A stretch of DNA of 64,000 bases from Pontibacterium sp049599735 (GCA_049599735.1 JBMYOX010000005.1:1-64000); one strand, 5' to 3'. Numbered from the stretch's first letter, positions 8,306-17,336 are shown. Notes: a model not told the origin generated them from the letters alone. Translations and numbers: made by a program.

Positions 8306-9637
8306 ATGTCTGATATGACCCCTCGCGAAATCGTACACGAACTGGATCGCCATATTGTCGGCCAGGATGATGCTAAACGTTCCGTTGCCAATGCCCTGCG
8401 TAACCGCTGGCGTCGTATGCAGCTTGACGAAGAGCTGCGTGTCGAAGTCACCCCTAAAAACATTCTGATGATTGGCCCAACGGGTGTAGGTAAAACCGAA
8501 ATTGCCCGGCGCCTGGCTAAACTGGCCAATGCCCCTTTTATCAAAGTTGAAGCCACCAAATTTACCGAAGTGGGTTATGTCGGTCGTGATGTAGAAACCA
8601 TCATTCGTGATCTGGTGGATATGTCGATTAAGATGTTGCGCGAACAGGAAATGGAAAAAGTCCGTTTCCGCGCTGAAGATGCCGCTGAAGAACGTATTCT
8701 TGATGCGCTGCTGCCACCTCCGCGCGGTGCCAGCGACGAGACAACACCGGTTCGCGAAGATAACGCCACCCGCCAGGTTTTCCGGAAAAAACTGCGTGAA
8801 GGCAAACTCGATGACAAAGAAGTTGATATCGAGATTACACCCCCCCAAGCCAGCGTTGAAATCATGGCACCGCCTGGTATGGAAGAAATGACTAACCAGT
8901 TGCAGGGTATGTTCGCGGGCATGGGTAACAACCGCAAACAAAGCCGCCGCCTTAAAGTCAAAGACGCCTTAAAAATGCTGATCGATGAAGAAGCCGCAGG
9001 CATGGTCAAAGAAGACGACCTCAAACAGCAGGCGGTTGAAGTGGTCGAGCAGAATGGCATCGTATTTCTGGATGAAATCGATAAGGTTTGCAAACGCTCT
9101 GAAAGCACCGGCGGCGATGTCTCCCGCGAAGGTGTACAGCGCGATTTACTGCCCCTGATTGAAGGCTGCACCGTAACCACTAAATACGGCATGATCAAAA
9201 CCGATCATATCCTCTTTATTGCCTCAGGTGCTTTCCATTTGGCCCGCCCGTCCGATCTGATCCCGGAACTGCAGGGACGCCTGCCTATCCGTGTCGAGCT
9301 GAATGCACTGACCCCTGAAGATTTCCGCCGTATCCTGACCGAACCTAACGCCTCTTTAACCGAGCAGTATCAGGCGTTGTTAAAAACGGAAGGCGTTAAC
9401 CTTGAGTTCACCGAAGCAGGTATTAACCGCATTGCTGAACTGGCCTTTCAGGTAAATGAATCCACTGAAAATATTGGTGCCCGTCGCTTGCATACAATGA
9501 TGGAACGCCTGCTGGAAGAGCTGTCTTTTAATGCCTCTGACCGGGCTGACCAGACCGTGAGCGTAGACGCCGCTTACGTGGATAAATACCTGAATGCACT
9601 GAGCCAGGATGAAGACCTGAGTCACTACATTCTGTAA
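8306..9637 (+). CDS. hslU: ATP-dependent protease HslVU, ATPase subunit
   Basis: AAA+ unfoldase that feeds substrates to HslV. The ATG at 8306 is chosen because it gives the family N-terminus MSDMTPREIVHELD and has ACGGGAG 6 bp upstream; a longer frame from 8261 would overlap hslV. The 443 residues show Walker A GPTGVGKT at 57-64, the I domain (about 110-240) with a Met/Gly-rich stretch, Walker B FLDEID ending at Asp259, and sensor 2 ENIGARRLHT near the C-terminus, which ends in the conserved tail DLSHYIL that docks into HslV. Confidence 0.98.
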   Translation: MSDMTPREIVHELDRHIVGQDDAKRSVANALRNRWRRMQLDEELRVEVTPKNILMIGPTGVGKTEIARRLAKLANAPFIKVEATKFTEVGYVGRDVETIIRDLVDMSIKMLREQEMEKVRFRAEDAAEERILDALLPPPRGASDETTPVREDNATRQVFRKKLREGKLDDKEVDIEITPPQASVEIMAPPGMEEMTNQLQGMFAGMGNNRKQSRRLKVKDALKMLIDEEAAGMVKEDDLKQQAVEVVEQNGIVFLDEIDKVCKRSESTGGDVSREGVQRDLLPLIEGCTVTTKYGMIKTDHILFIASGAFHLARPSDLIPELQGRLPIRVELNALTPEDFRRILTEPNASLTEQYQALLKTEGVNLEFTEAGINRIAELAFQVNESTENIGARRLHTMMERLLEELSFNASDRADQTVSVDAAYVDKYLNALSQDEDLSHYIL

Positions 9638-9646
9638 CACCCCAGT

Positions 9647-9675
9647 AGCTGTAACCCGCCGGGTTGCAGCTTTAT
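9647..9675 (+). terminator. Probable terminator after hslU
   Basis: An 11-bp stem (AGCTGTAACCC with GGGTTGCAGCT, one T-G pair) with a 3-nt loop, followed by TTATTACTTT. It starts 10 bp after the hslU stop. The T-run is interrupted, so read-through to the next gene is possible. Confidence 0.6.
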
Positions 9676-9695
9676 TACTTTGACGGGGCCTTGCC

Positions 9696-10073
9696 ATGAA
9701 TCACCCAACCCTTCCCACCGATATCCGTCTGCATAAAAAATCACGCACCTTAGAACTCGTTTATGCTGATCAATGCTTTGAATTGACCGCTGAATTTTTA
9801 CGGGTTCACTCTCCCTCTGCCGAAGTGCGTGGTCACGGTGTGGGTAACGGTGTACTGCAAACCAATAAAAAGCTGGTGGCGATGACCGGTATTCAGCCTG
9901 CTGGCAACTACGCCTTAAAGATCAGCTTTGACGACGGTCATGATAGCGGTCTTTATACCTGGGAATACCTCTATGATCTCTGTCACAATCAGGCCGCTTA
10001 TTGGCAGCGCTACCTGGAAGCCCTTAAAGAGGCAGATAAAAGCCGTGATGGCGGCTTGATCGCCCGGGGCTGA
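9696..10073 (+). CDS. DUF971 protein (gamma-butyrobetaine hydroxylase N-terminal-like)
   Basis: 125-residue stand-alone DUF971 domain, the fold found at the N-terminus of gamma-butyrobetaine hydroxylases. Seen: LHKKSRTLELVYAD, the LRVHSPSAEVRGHG core and FDDGHDSGLYTWEYLYDL. Stand-alone members have been discussed in relation to iron-sulfur or cofactor handling, but the role is unsettled. The position between hslU and ubiE is conserved in Pseudomonas-like genomes. The ATG at 9696 has only a weak upstream ACGGGG. Confidence 0.8.
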   Translation: MNHPTLPTDIRLHKKSRTLELVYADQCFELTAEFLRVHSPSAEVRGHGVGNGVLQTNKKLVAMTGIQPAGNYALKISFDDGHDSGLYTWEYLYDLCHNQAAYWQRYLEALKEADKSRDGGLIARG

Positions 10074-10161
10074 TCACATAAAAGCAGGCAGGTGCCGGAG
10101 GACAAAACCCCGTTGTGCCGGTACAATGCGTGCAACCCAGTCTTTAAGTGACGTTCAGACA

Positions 10162-10920
10162 ATGACCGAGCAAAATAAAGATCAAACAACACACTTTGGC
10201 TATGAGTCCGTCCGTGTTGAAGATAAGCAGAAGAAAGTAGCCGATGTTTTCCATAATGTCGCCGCTAAATATGATGTGATGAATGACCTGATGTCCGGTG
10301 GCATTCACCGTATCTGGAAACGTATGACCATCGAACAAAGTGGTGTGCGCGCAGGTGGCACTGTGCTGGATATTGCCGGTGGCACCGGTGATCTTACCCT
10401 GCGTTTCTCACGCCTGGTGGGGCCGACCGGTAAAGTGGTGTTGGCCGATATTAACGATTCCATGCTGAAGGTGGGCCGCGACCGTCTTTACGACCGGGGC
10501 ATTACCGGCAACGTTGAGTTTGTACAGGCAAACGCCCAGTCTCTGCCGTTTCCTGATAATACCTTTGACGTGATTACCATCGCCTTTGGTTTGCGTAATG
10601 TGACTTATAAAGATCAGGCACTGGCCTCAATGGCACGGGTATTAAAACCCGGTGGCAAGCTGATGGTACTGGAGTTTTCCAAAACCAAAAATCCGGCGCT
10701 GACCAAACTCTACGACTTTTACTCCTTTAATATACTGCCCCAGATGGGCCAGTTGATTGCCGGAGATGCCGAAAGCTATAAATACCTGGCGGAGTCCATC
10801 CGGATGCATCCGGATCAGGCCACCCTTAAGGGCATGATGGAAACAGCAGGGCTTACCCAGTGTAAATTCCAGAACATGACCGGTGGCATCGTGGCACTTC
10901 ACACCGGCATTAAACCCTGA
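10162..10920 (+). CDS. ubiE: Ubiquinone/menaquinone C-methyltransferase UbiE
   Basis: SAM-dependent C-methylation of the benzoquinol ring in ubiquinone synthesis. The ATG at 10162 gives the normal N-terminus (MTEQNKDQTTHFGYESV) and 252 residues; an ATG 36 bp upstream is in frame but would add an atypical extension. The UbiE signature YDVMNDLMSGGIHRIWK is at 37-53, and the SAM-binding loop VLDIAGGTGD is at about 68-77. Near its C-terminus is the usual GGIVALHTGIKP. It is followed 10 bp later by ubiJ. Confidence 0.97.
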   Translation: MTEQNKDQTTHFGYESVRVEDKQKKVADVFHNVAAKYDVMNDLMSGGIHRIWKRMTIEQSGVRAGGTVLDIAGGTGDLTLRFSRLVGPTGKVVLADINDSMLKVGRDRLYDRGITGNVEFVQANAQSLPFPDNTFDVITIAFGLRNVTYKDQALASMARVLKPGGKLMVLEFSKTKNPALTKLYDFYSFNILPQMGQLIAGDAESYKYLAESIRMHPDQATLKGMMETAGLTQCKFQNMTGGIVALHTGIKP

Positions 10921-10930
10921 GGGCAGAATC

Positions 10931-11566
10931 ATGATTCAGATGCTCAGTGCCACCGCATTCACCGTTGCAGAACAGACCATCAACAGTCTGCTCAAACGCG
11001 ACAGCGTTACACTCGAACGTCTGGATCAGCTCAGCGGCAAGATTATCGCCGTGCATCTAACGGTGCCAGAGCTGATGATTTACCTGCTGCCCACCCCCGA
11101 AGGTTTGCAAATTCAGGCCCACCTGGAAGATGATGCCGATGTCACCCTGAGCGGTGGCCCGGCAGATTTTATCAAACTGCTAAGCAGTGATGAAAAAGCC
11201 GATGCCCTGTTTGGCAAAGGCATCAGCATTACCGGTGACAGTGGTCTGGCTAATCGCTTTCAGAATATTCTGGCCGATACACAGATCGACTGGGAAGGTT
11301 TGCTGGGGGATATAATCGGTGACCTGCCGGCTCATCAGGCGGCCCAATTCTTTGGCTGGAAACTGGCTAACTATCGCCGCACCGGCAGCAGCCTGATTCA
11401 TAATCTGGAAGAATACCTGACAGAAGAAGCACGCCTGCTGCCCACACAACCTGAAGTCGATGGTTTTCTGCAAGAGGTTGATCAGCTAAGAGATTCAGCA
11501 GAACGGCTCAATGCACGCTTTCAACAGTTAAAGCAAAAGCTTCAATCCGCCTCGTCTCAGGCATAA
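10931..11566 (+). CDS. ubiJ: Ubiquinone biosynthesis accessory factor UbiJ
   Basis: Lipid-binding SCP2-domain protein that organises the soluble Ubi complex. The ATG at 10931 (MIQMLSATAFTVAEQT) follows GAGGGCAG and is preferred over an upstream frame overlapping ubiE. 211 residues: SCP2 domain at about 15-115 (LTVPELMIYLLP, DVTLSGGPADFIKLL) and a C-terminal coiled-coil-like tail (about 165-210). It is recognised largely from position after ubiE plus these features. The expected next gene, ubiB, is absent; yceH follows convergently 28 bp away. Confidence 0.9.
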   Translation: MIQMLSATAFTVAEQTINSLLKRDSVTLERLDQLSGKIIAVHLTVPELMIYLLPTPEGLQIQAHLEDDADVTLSGGPADFIKLLSSDEKADALFGKGISITGDSGLANRFQNILADTQIDWEGLLGDIIGDLPAHQAAQFFGWKLANYRRTGSSLIHNLEEYLTEEARLLPTQPEVDGFLQEVDQLRDSAERLNARFQQLKQKLQSASSQA

Positions 11567-11594
11567 CAGGCAGCCCATCGACGGCTCTGTGCTG

Positions 11595-12248
11595 TCAGGA
11601 AAGCAAATCATCCACCAGCGTTTTAAACGCCCGCAGCTCTGCTTCTAAATCAGTAACCCGCTGTTCCAATAACGCCACCCGATCATCAGCCGCTGTCGAG
11701 GCCGTCGGCATCGGTGTCTGAGACGCAACAATCTCCACAGCACCACTGAACAGATGGGCATAACGGGATTCACGTTTTCCAGGTTCCCGTGGCAGCCGCA
11801 CCACAAAAGGCCCCTCTGTGCGTTCACTTAACTGCTGCAACACACGCTCAACCTCATGCACGTCACTGAAAGCGCATAAGCGGTTGGTTCGGCTGCGCAG
11901 TTCACCCGGCGTCTGAGGGCCCCGCAAAAAGAGTGTGCACAGCACCGCCAGCTCCTTTTCATTCAGCTGCAGCTCGCCAAATTCCGTGTTACAAAAACGA
12001 TGTTTATACTTCTGAACCCGGCTGCCAAAACCCGTCTCTTCTTTGATCAGACGTTTTTCGCGTAATTCATCCAGTACTATCTGAACATCCGTTTCGGTCA
12101 GCGCCATCACCGGCTCGCGGTTACTCTTTTGATTACAGGCCGTGACCAGGGAGTTTAATGACAAAGGATACTGGTCCGGCGTGGTGATCTCTTTTTCCAT
12201 CAGACAAGCAATCACACGTGTCTGATTCAGACTTAATTCCATCTGCAT
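11595..12248 (-). CDS. yceH: YceH/DUF480 family protein
   Basis: 217-residue winged-helix-like protein of unknown function. Seen: LNQTRVIACLMEKEITTPD, YPLSLNSLVTACNQKSNREPV and LFLRGPQTPGELRSRTNRL, the conserved blocks of the family, with a predicted C-terminal coiled coil (about 190-217, VALLEQRVTDLEAELRAFK). The ATG at 12248 follows AGAGGGAAT at good spacing. It is convergent with ubiJ. No operon partner is obvious; 136 bp separate it from the gene upstream. Confidence 0.9.
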   Translation of the reverse strand: MQMELSLNQTRVIACLMEKEITTPDQYPLSLNSLVTACNQKSNREPVMALTETDVQIVLDELREKRLIKEETGFGSRVQKYKHRFCNTEFGELQLNEKELAVLCTLFLRGPQTPGELRSRTNRLCAFSDVHEVERVLQQLSERTEGPFVVRLPREPGKRESRYAHLFSGAVEIVASQTPMPTASTAADDRVALLEQRVTDLEAELRAFKTLVDDLLS

Positions 12249-12384
12249 TGTTATTCCCTCTTTTCTTTATACCGCCCAAACAGATACTTAATGGCAGGCA
12301 AATAACGTTTATTCAGAGCAGGCGGTTAATCTGGTCTGCTGACGCCCTGATAAAATTCTGTCACTTAAAGTGAGCAAAAACGCC

Positions 12385-13440
12385 TTAAGACCCTGCCCAT
12401 TCAGCCCCCAATATCCGGGTTAATTCAGCCGCTGAAACCGACCGGCAACCCGTGGCATTTTGTCCACACCACAGTGGTGAGAAATCATCCGACCCACAGG
12501 CTTCAGCCGCCTGTCTTAATAAAGTAATCTCACTGGCCGCATACGGAAAGTCGACCACCGCATCGGGCATCGCACCTAACTCCCGGATCACCCGGTTTAC
12601 AATACCCCGTGCGGGCCGCCCGGAGAACAGGGTGGTCAGCGTTGTATGTGAGGCAGCCTGGCTTTGCAAAGCAGCGCGGTGCAGCGGGCTGGTTTTAGCT
12701 TCATCACAGAGCAGATAAGCCGTGCCCACCTGCGCGGCAACAGCACCCAGATCCAACACGGCTTTTACTCCGGCCGCATCGGCAATACCACCGGCTGCAA
12801 TCACGGGCACACTGACTTTGTTCAGCACCTGAGGCAACAGTGATAGTGTACCCATTTGTGTACTCAGGTCTTTATCCAGAAACAGCCCCCGGTGACCACC
12901 CGCTTCAAGCCCCTGGGCAATAATGCCATCAATGCCTTTAGCTTCCAGGAAGAGTGCTTCGTTAACGGTGGTGGCTGTGGATAAAATAGTGCTGCCCCAG
13001 CTCTGAAGGCGTTTTAACACACTATGCTCAGGCACACCAAAGTGAAAGCTGATCACCTCCGGTTTAAAAGGCTCCAGTCTGTCTGCAATCTCGTGATTAA
13101 ACGGCAGTCGGCTTGAAGCACCTGGCTGATCCGGGCAGTCCAGTAACAGCTCATCAAAATAAGGGCGTAACAGTGTACGCCACGCTGACTGACGGGCCTC
13201 ATCATAAGCCGGCATCTGATGACAAAAGAAGTTCAGGTTAAACGGTTTGTCAGATCGCGCTTTAAGAAGGCGCACTTCATCTTCTATCTGCTGTGGTGAC
13301 AACATGGCACAAGGCAACGAACCTAAACCACCGCCCTCAGCAACCGCCAGTGTTAAAGCACTGTCCTGTACACCGGCCATCGGTGCCTGAATAACCGGCA
13401 AATCAACCGCCAGAAATGCCTGATGGGTAATCTTATTCAC
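12385..13440 (-). CDS. Nitronate monooxygenase / 2-nitropropane dioxygenase family flavoprotein
   Basis: FMN-dependent TIM-barrel enzyme of the NMO family, predicted to oxidise alkyl nitronates; the physiological substrate is unknown. The 351 residues show the N-terminal IQAPMAGVQDSALTLAVAE and the phosphate-binding VPVIAAGGIADAAGVKAVL with QVGTAYLLCDEA. FabK-type enoyl-ACP reductases share the fold, but no fatty-acid genes are nearby, so that role is less likely. The start is GTG at 13440, supported by AGGAG 5 bp upstream. It lies 34 bp after hemJ and may be its third operon gene. Confidence 0.85.
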   Translation of the reverse strand: MNKITHQAFLAVDLPVIQAPMAGVQDSALTLAVAEGGGLGSLPCAMLSPQQIEDEVRLLKARSDKPFNLNFFCHQMPAYDEARQSAWRTLLRPYFDELLLDCPDQPGASSRLPFNHEIADRLEPFKPEVISFHFGVPEHSVLKRLQSWGSTILSTATTVNEALFLEAKGIDGIIAQGLEAGGHRGLFLDKDLSTQMGTLSLLPQVLNKVSVPVIAAGGIADAAGVKAVLDLGAVAAQVGTAYLLCDEAKTSPLHRAALQSQAASHTTLTTLFSGRPARGIVNRVIRELGAMPDAVVDFPYAASEITLLRQAAEACGSDDFSPLWCGQNATGCRSVSAAELTRILGAEWAGS

Positions 13441-13474
13441 AACGACTCCTTCACACCTTTTAAAAACACGGTCT

Positions 13475-13888
13475 TCAAAACGGCTTTATCACCACTAAAA
13501 TCAGAATTGGTACAAAGATAATCAGCGGTAACTCGTTAAACAAACGGAAATAACGACCACTGCGATCCAGGCTGCCTTTTTCCATTTTTTTCAGATAAGC
13601 CAGACACCAATGATGATAACCAATCAGCAGTACAACTAAGGTCAGTTTTGCATGTAACCAACCACCGCCAAAACCGTAACCCAGCCAGAGCCAAACACCC
13701 AGCCCCAGGGTAAAAAGCGCCATAATGCTCATAAAGTTATAAAGCTTACGACCCATAATCGCCAGCCGTGCCACATCCTGACCAGCTTCACGACCTTCCA
13801 CATAATGCACAAAGATACGAGGCAGATAGAAAATGCCTGCCATCCAGCTGGTCATTGCCAGTATATGGAACGTTTTTATCCACAACAT
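13475..13888 (-). CDS. hemJ: Protoporphyrinogen IX oxidase HemJ
   Basis: Inner-membrane heme protein that converts protoporphyrinogen IX to protoporphyrin IX. 137 residues with four membrane segments. Conserved positions include His8 in KTFHILAMTSWMAGIFYLPR, the RKLYNFMS segment after the first loop, the WLHAKLTLV helix and the terminal NELP motif. It is 9 bp downstream of the FAH-family gene and 34 bp upstream of the flavoprotein gene. An alternative family name is UPF0093 (CopD-like). Confidence 0.92.
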   Translation of the reverse strand: MLWIKTFHILAMTSWMAGIFYLPRIFVHYVEGREAGQDVARLAIMGRKLYNFMSIMALFTLGLGVWLWLGYGFGGGWLHAKLTLVVLLIGYHHWCLAYLKKMEKGSLDRSGRYFRLFNELPLIIFVPILILVVIKPF

Positions 13889-13897
13889 ATTGATTCC

Positions 13898-14560
13898 CTA
13901 TTTTGCAGCAGTTTTAATGGTCAGCAAGTCTACCAGCTCAACCTGCAATTGATCACCCGCTTCAACCGGCCCCACCCCTGCCGGGGTACCGGTTAACACC
14001 ACATCACCAGGTTCCAGGGTAAAAAACGTACTGATATAGCTAATCAGGGATAAGACGGGATTAAGCATCTGTGCACTGTTGCCGTTTTGTCTCAGCACAC
14101 CATTCACACTCAGGCAAATCTGCTGATTTTGAAGATCAGATACTTCATCCGGCCTGACAAAAACAGATAAGGGGCAGGCACCATCAAAGGCTTTAGACTT
14201 TTCCCAGGGATGCCCTTTTTTCTTTAAACGATCCTGCAAGTCCCGCAGGGTTAAATCCAGCGCTAAACCAACACCTGCAATGCCTGCCTGCGCTTCCACC
14301 TGATCCACATGCTGCAGACGCTTGCCAATTAAAATGGCCATTTCGGTTTCAAAATGCACCGAACCCAGGTTTTGAGGCACACTGAAGGGTTCTTCCAGCG
14401 GCACAACACTGCTGGCCGGTTTGATAAAGAGCATCGGCTCTGTAGGTATCGGGTTATTCAGCTCAGCGGCATGGTCAGCATAATTACGTCCCACACAGAC
14501 CAGTTTACCCACAGGCAAACCCACCTCGACGCCTTCTTTATAACAATGCCGGTAAACCAT
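13898..14560 (-). CDS. Fumarylacetoacetate hydrolase (FAH) family protein
   Basis: Metal-dependent C-C hydrolase, isomerase or decarboxylase fold. 220 residues forming a single FAH domain: VGRNYADHAAEL, metal ligands Glu in FETEMAILIGK and Asp in ALDLTLRDLQ, and the C-terminal DVVLTGTPAGVGP. The small size and sequence resemble YcgM/FAHD1-type acylpyruvase or oxaloacetate decarboxylase proteins rather than true fumarylacetoacetase. The substrate cannot be assigned. The ATG follows GGAGGGG. It is the first gene of the likely FAH-hemJ-flavoprotein unit. Confidence 0.87.
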   Translation of the reverse strand: MVYRHCYKEGVEVGLPVGKLVCVGRNYADHAAELNNPIPTEPMLFIKPASSVVPLEEPFSVPQNLGSVHFETEMAILIGKRLQHVDQVEAQAGIAGVGLALDLTLRDLQDRLKKKGHPWEKSKAFDGACPLSVFVRPDEVSDLQNQQICLSVNGVLRQNGNSAQMLNPVLSLISYISTFFTLEPGDVVLTGTPAGVGPVEAGDQLQVELVDLLTIKTAAK

Positions 14561-14640
14561 ACTGCTACCCCTCCGTTTTAAAATTCAAATTATTTTAGCC
14601 CGCCCCGGCGCTGTCAGAAAGCGCCCTCATCACAGGCCTC

Positions 14641-15864
14641 TCAAACCACCAAACTGCGAGCCTGGTCACGTTCACGGAAATAGAGCCAGAGTGTCGCCGA
14701 CAACGTGATCAACAACACCAACACAGAGCCCGTGACTACGCCCGACCAGCCAGCATACTGCCAGAAAGGATCCAGGTAAAACCCACCCGTACTGGCCCCC
14801 AGGTAATAAAACACCAGATAAAGCGATGATGCACTGGCACGTGCCTGAATTGCCGTGCGACTCACCCAGCTGCTGGCCGATGAATGGGCCAGAAAGAAAC
14901 CAAAACTGTTAACCAGAAAACCGATAATAATCCACTCGATATGCGACAGCAGCGTGATCAGCGAGCCACCCATCAGTATCAAAATACCACCGGCAATAAC
15001 CAGCGGTTGTGGGATATACAGGGCGATTCTGCCCGATAGCGCCGAACCTGCCGTACCTGTCAGATAAGTCAGAAATAACAGCCCCAACAGCGAGGCAGGC
15101 AATTGGTAAGGTGCGTCTGAAAGCACAAAGGTAATGTAGCTGTATTGGTTTATAAAAATAAAGAAATTAAAGCCACCAATCAGGTAAGCCGTCAGCAACA
15201 GGGGGTTACGCAGATGTGAAACTAAGTCGGACAACATAGCAACCGGATGTAATTTTTTTGCTCTGAAGTGAGACGAAGCTGGCAGCAATAAGCTAAAAGC
15301 CACCAGACAGAAAAAACTGATTACCGTCATTACCAGAAAAGCATTTGACCAACCCAGCCACTCACCCACAAAACCACCAATCAAACGCCCGCCAATGCCA
15401 CCCAGCGTATTACCACTGATATAAAGCCCCACCGCCACCATCAACGCCCGTTTACTGAACTCATCCCCCATATAAGCAATCGCTATCGCGGGCAGCCCTC
15501 CCAGACACAAACCCTGAAGGGCCCGGAGCCACAGCAGGCTTTCATAACTCTGAGCCTGTGAAAGCATAAAAGTGGTTAACAAAGCCCCTGACATGCTGAT
15601 TACCATCAGCCATTTTCGACCCAGCGCATCCGACAAAGGCCCGTAAACCAGCAGCGATAAACCTAAGGTTAAGGTGGTAAGCGTGAAGCTCCAGCCCGCT
15701 TCCAGGGCACTGATATCAAAATCACTGGCCAGCATGGGTAGCAACGGCTGGGTTACATAGACATTGGCAAAAATCATAAAGGAGCCAAGACAAAGTGCCA
15801 GCGTCGAGCGCCAGAATAATCGGGAGCCTGATTCAATCAGCGGAGCATCAGCCGTTAAAGCCAT
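14641..15864 (-). CDS. MFS transporter, probable drug/metabolite exporter
   Basis: 407-residue major facilitator with about 12 membrane segments. Typical MFS elements: QPLLPMLASDF after helix 1, and the loop 2-3 motif GPLSDALGRKWLM at about residues 75-87. The sequence resembles YnfM-type permeases. The substrate is unknown. It is divergent from a LysR regulator with 103 bp between starts, including a perfect AT-rich inverted repeat, so regulation by that LysR protein is likely. The start has no strong ribosome-binding site. Confidence 0.88.
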   Translation of the reverse strand: MALTADAPLIESGSRLFWRSTLALCLGSFMIFANVYVTQPLLPMLASDFDISALEAGWSFTLTTLTLGLSLLVYGPLSDALGRKWLMVISMSGALLTTFMLSQAQSYESLLWLRALQGLCLGGLPAIAIAYMGDEFSKRALMVAVGLYISGNTLGGIGGRLIGGFVGEWLGWSNAFLVMTVISFFCLVAFSLLLPASSHFRAKKLHPVAMLSDLVSHLRNPLLLTAYLIGGFNFFIFINQYSYITFVLSDAPYQLPASLLGLLFLTYLTGTAGSALSGRIALYIPQPLVIAGGILILMGGSLITLLSHIEWIIIGFLVNSFGFFLAHSSASSWVSRTAIQARASASSLYLVFYYLGASTGGFYLDPFWQYAGWSGVVTGSVLVLLITLSATLWLYFRERDQARSLVV

Positions 15865-15923
15865 AAAGTTAAGCCTGCCAGAAGGGAAGTTTTATCAAGC
15901 TTAACAGTCATTTTTTAATCATA

Positions 15924-15948
15924 AAAATATATACTATTTATATATTTT
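15924..15948. promoter_or_regulatory. Perfect AT-rich inverted repeat, candidate LysR operator
   Basis: AAAATATATA and TATATATTTT form a perfect 10-bp inverted repeat with the 5-bp spacer CTATT. It lies between the divergent MFS and LysR genes, 20 bp before the LysR start. LysR-type sites are interrupted dyads with T-N11-A, which this accommodates. It could equally be AT-rich promoter DNA. Confidence 0.5.
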
Positions 15949-15967
15949 ATAAATAATATTGATAATT

Positions 15968-16837
15968 ATGAATATAAAGCCCTTACGTTATTTTCAGGCC
16001 GTTGCTCAGACAGGCAGCTTTACCCGTGCAGCTAAACAACTGCATATCGCACAACCGGCACTCAGCATGGCCATCAAAAAACTGGAAACTTCGCTGGAAT
16101 TAAACCTGTTTCACCGGCATGAACGGCGCATATCACTGACCGATGAAGGCCGAAAGCTGTTGCAGCACAGCCAGCGAATCCTTCAGGCACTGGATGATGC
16201 CCGGCTGGAAATGGATGAACTTAAAGGCTTATCAAAAGGGGAGGTGCGAGTCGGTATCCCCAGTATGCTCGGCTCTTATTACTTTCCCCCGATTCTGATG
16301 GCCTTTCGGCACCAATACCCGCATCTAAATCTCTCAGTTATTGAAGGCGGCACCTGGCAGTTACAGCAAATGCTGGAACAGGGTGAGTTAGATCTGGCCA
16401 TTATTGTGGCTGAATTTGTACCCCCGGCCTTAGAAGCAACGACTTTTTTAAACGCGCAGATGCTGGTTACCGTCAACCGGGACCATAAACTGGCCGAACA
16501 AAAAACGGTCAGTGTGGACGCTTTTTTTGCTGAAGAGCTGGTTATGTTCAAAGAGGGCTACTTCCATCGAAAAATTATCGATCGCATGGCCAGCACCTCC
16601 GGTTGTGTACCGGATATAAGCTTTGAAACTAACCTGATTCCGCTCATTAAAGCCATCGTCAGACAAGGTTTTGGCATAAGCACCCTGCTGGGTATGGTGA
16701 TCGAGGATGACCCGGAACTCATCGGCTTACCCTTCGCTGAACCTGTCTGGCTGGACTTGTCCATCGCCTGGCGTAAGGACGGTTATTTATCCCGGGCCAA
16801 TCGCGCCTTTGTGGATTTTCTGCTGGAACAAAGCTGA
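15968..16837 (+). CDS. LysR-type transcriptional regulator
   Basis: 289 residues. N-terminal winged helix-turn-helix (about 1-60, FTRAAKQLHIAQPALSMAIKKLE) and a periplasmic-binding-protein-like effector domain from about 90 (VRVGIPSMLGSYYFPPILMAF). The start at ATG 15968 gives the usual MNIKPLRYFQAVAQTGS; an in-frame TTG lies three codons upstream. It probably controls the divergent MFS gene and itself through the dyad between them. The effector is unknown. Confidence 0.93.
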   Translation: MNIKPLRYFQAVAQTGSFTRAAKQLHIAQPALSMAIKKLETSLELNLFHRHERRISLTDEGRKLLQHSQRILQALDDARLEMDELKGLSKGEVRVGIPSMLGSYYFPPILMAFRHQYPHLNLSVIEGGTWQLQQMLEQGELDLAIIVAEFVPPALEATTFLNAQMLVTVNRDHKLAEQKTVSVDAFFAEELVMFKEGYFHRKIIDRMASTSGCVPDISFETNLIPLIKAIVRQGFGISTLLGMVIEDDPELIGLPFAEPVWLDLSIAWRKDGYLSRANRAFVDFLLEQS

Positions 16838-16890
16838 CAGAGACCGACAGAATCTCTATGATTCGCGCAACAGAACTGGAGATCAATAAC

Positions 16891-17169
16891 ATGAATGTAA
16901 ACGAATACTTTGACGGCAAGGTTAAATCCATCGGTTTTGAAAACGACGAAGGCCGTGTAACGTCCGGCGTTATGGCCGTTGGTGAATATGAATTCGGCAC
17001 CAGCGAAGATGAGCTGATGAAAGTGGTGAGCGGTGAGCTGATTATTAAACTGCCAGGCGCTGCTGATTACCAGGCGTATCCTGCCGGTACTGAATTCCGC
17101 GTTGCCGCGAATCAGAGCTTTCAGGTAAAAGTAACACAGACCACCGCTTACCTCTGCTTTTACGGCTAA
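16891..17169 (+). CDS. ppnP: Pyrimidine/purine nucleoside phosphorylase PpnP
   Basis: Small cupin-fold (DUF1255/YaiE) phosphorylase acting on several nucleosides. 92 residues, family length 93-95. Seen: MNVNEYFDGKVKSIGFEN, the SGVMAVGEYEFGTSEDELMKVVSG cupin strands (in part) and the end AYLCFYG. The ATG at 16891 follows GGAG 9 bp upstream; an upstream in-frame ATG at 16858 would overlap the leader. It lies 53 bp after the LysR gene on the same strand and is probably a separate function. Confidence 0.93.
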   Translation: MNVNEYFDGKVKSIGFENDEGRVTSGVMAVGEYEFGTSEDELMKVVSGELIIKLPGAADYQAYPAGTEFRVAANQSFQVKVTQTTAYLCFYG

Positions 17170-17183
17170 GCCCTGCGGTTAAA

Positions 17184-17218
17184 GTTTACGGCGACACACA
17201 AATAGCGTCGCCGTAAAC
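17184..17218. repeat. Long perfect hairpin after ppnP
   Basis: GTTTACGGCGAC and GTCGCCGTAAAC form a perfect 12-bp stem with an 11-nt loop, 14 bp past the ppnP stop. No T-run follows. It may act as a transcript 3'-end or stabilising hairpin. Confidence 0.55.
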
Positions 17219-17336
17219 CTGAACACCTGCGCTAAACGATTAAAATCTTCTCCCTCTGCCTGCACTTCAGCTCACGTTATCCTGAATATTTTTCCAGCAA
17301 GTCCCTCATTGCCATCGTCCCTTTCATGTAGCTCTA

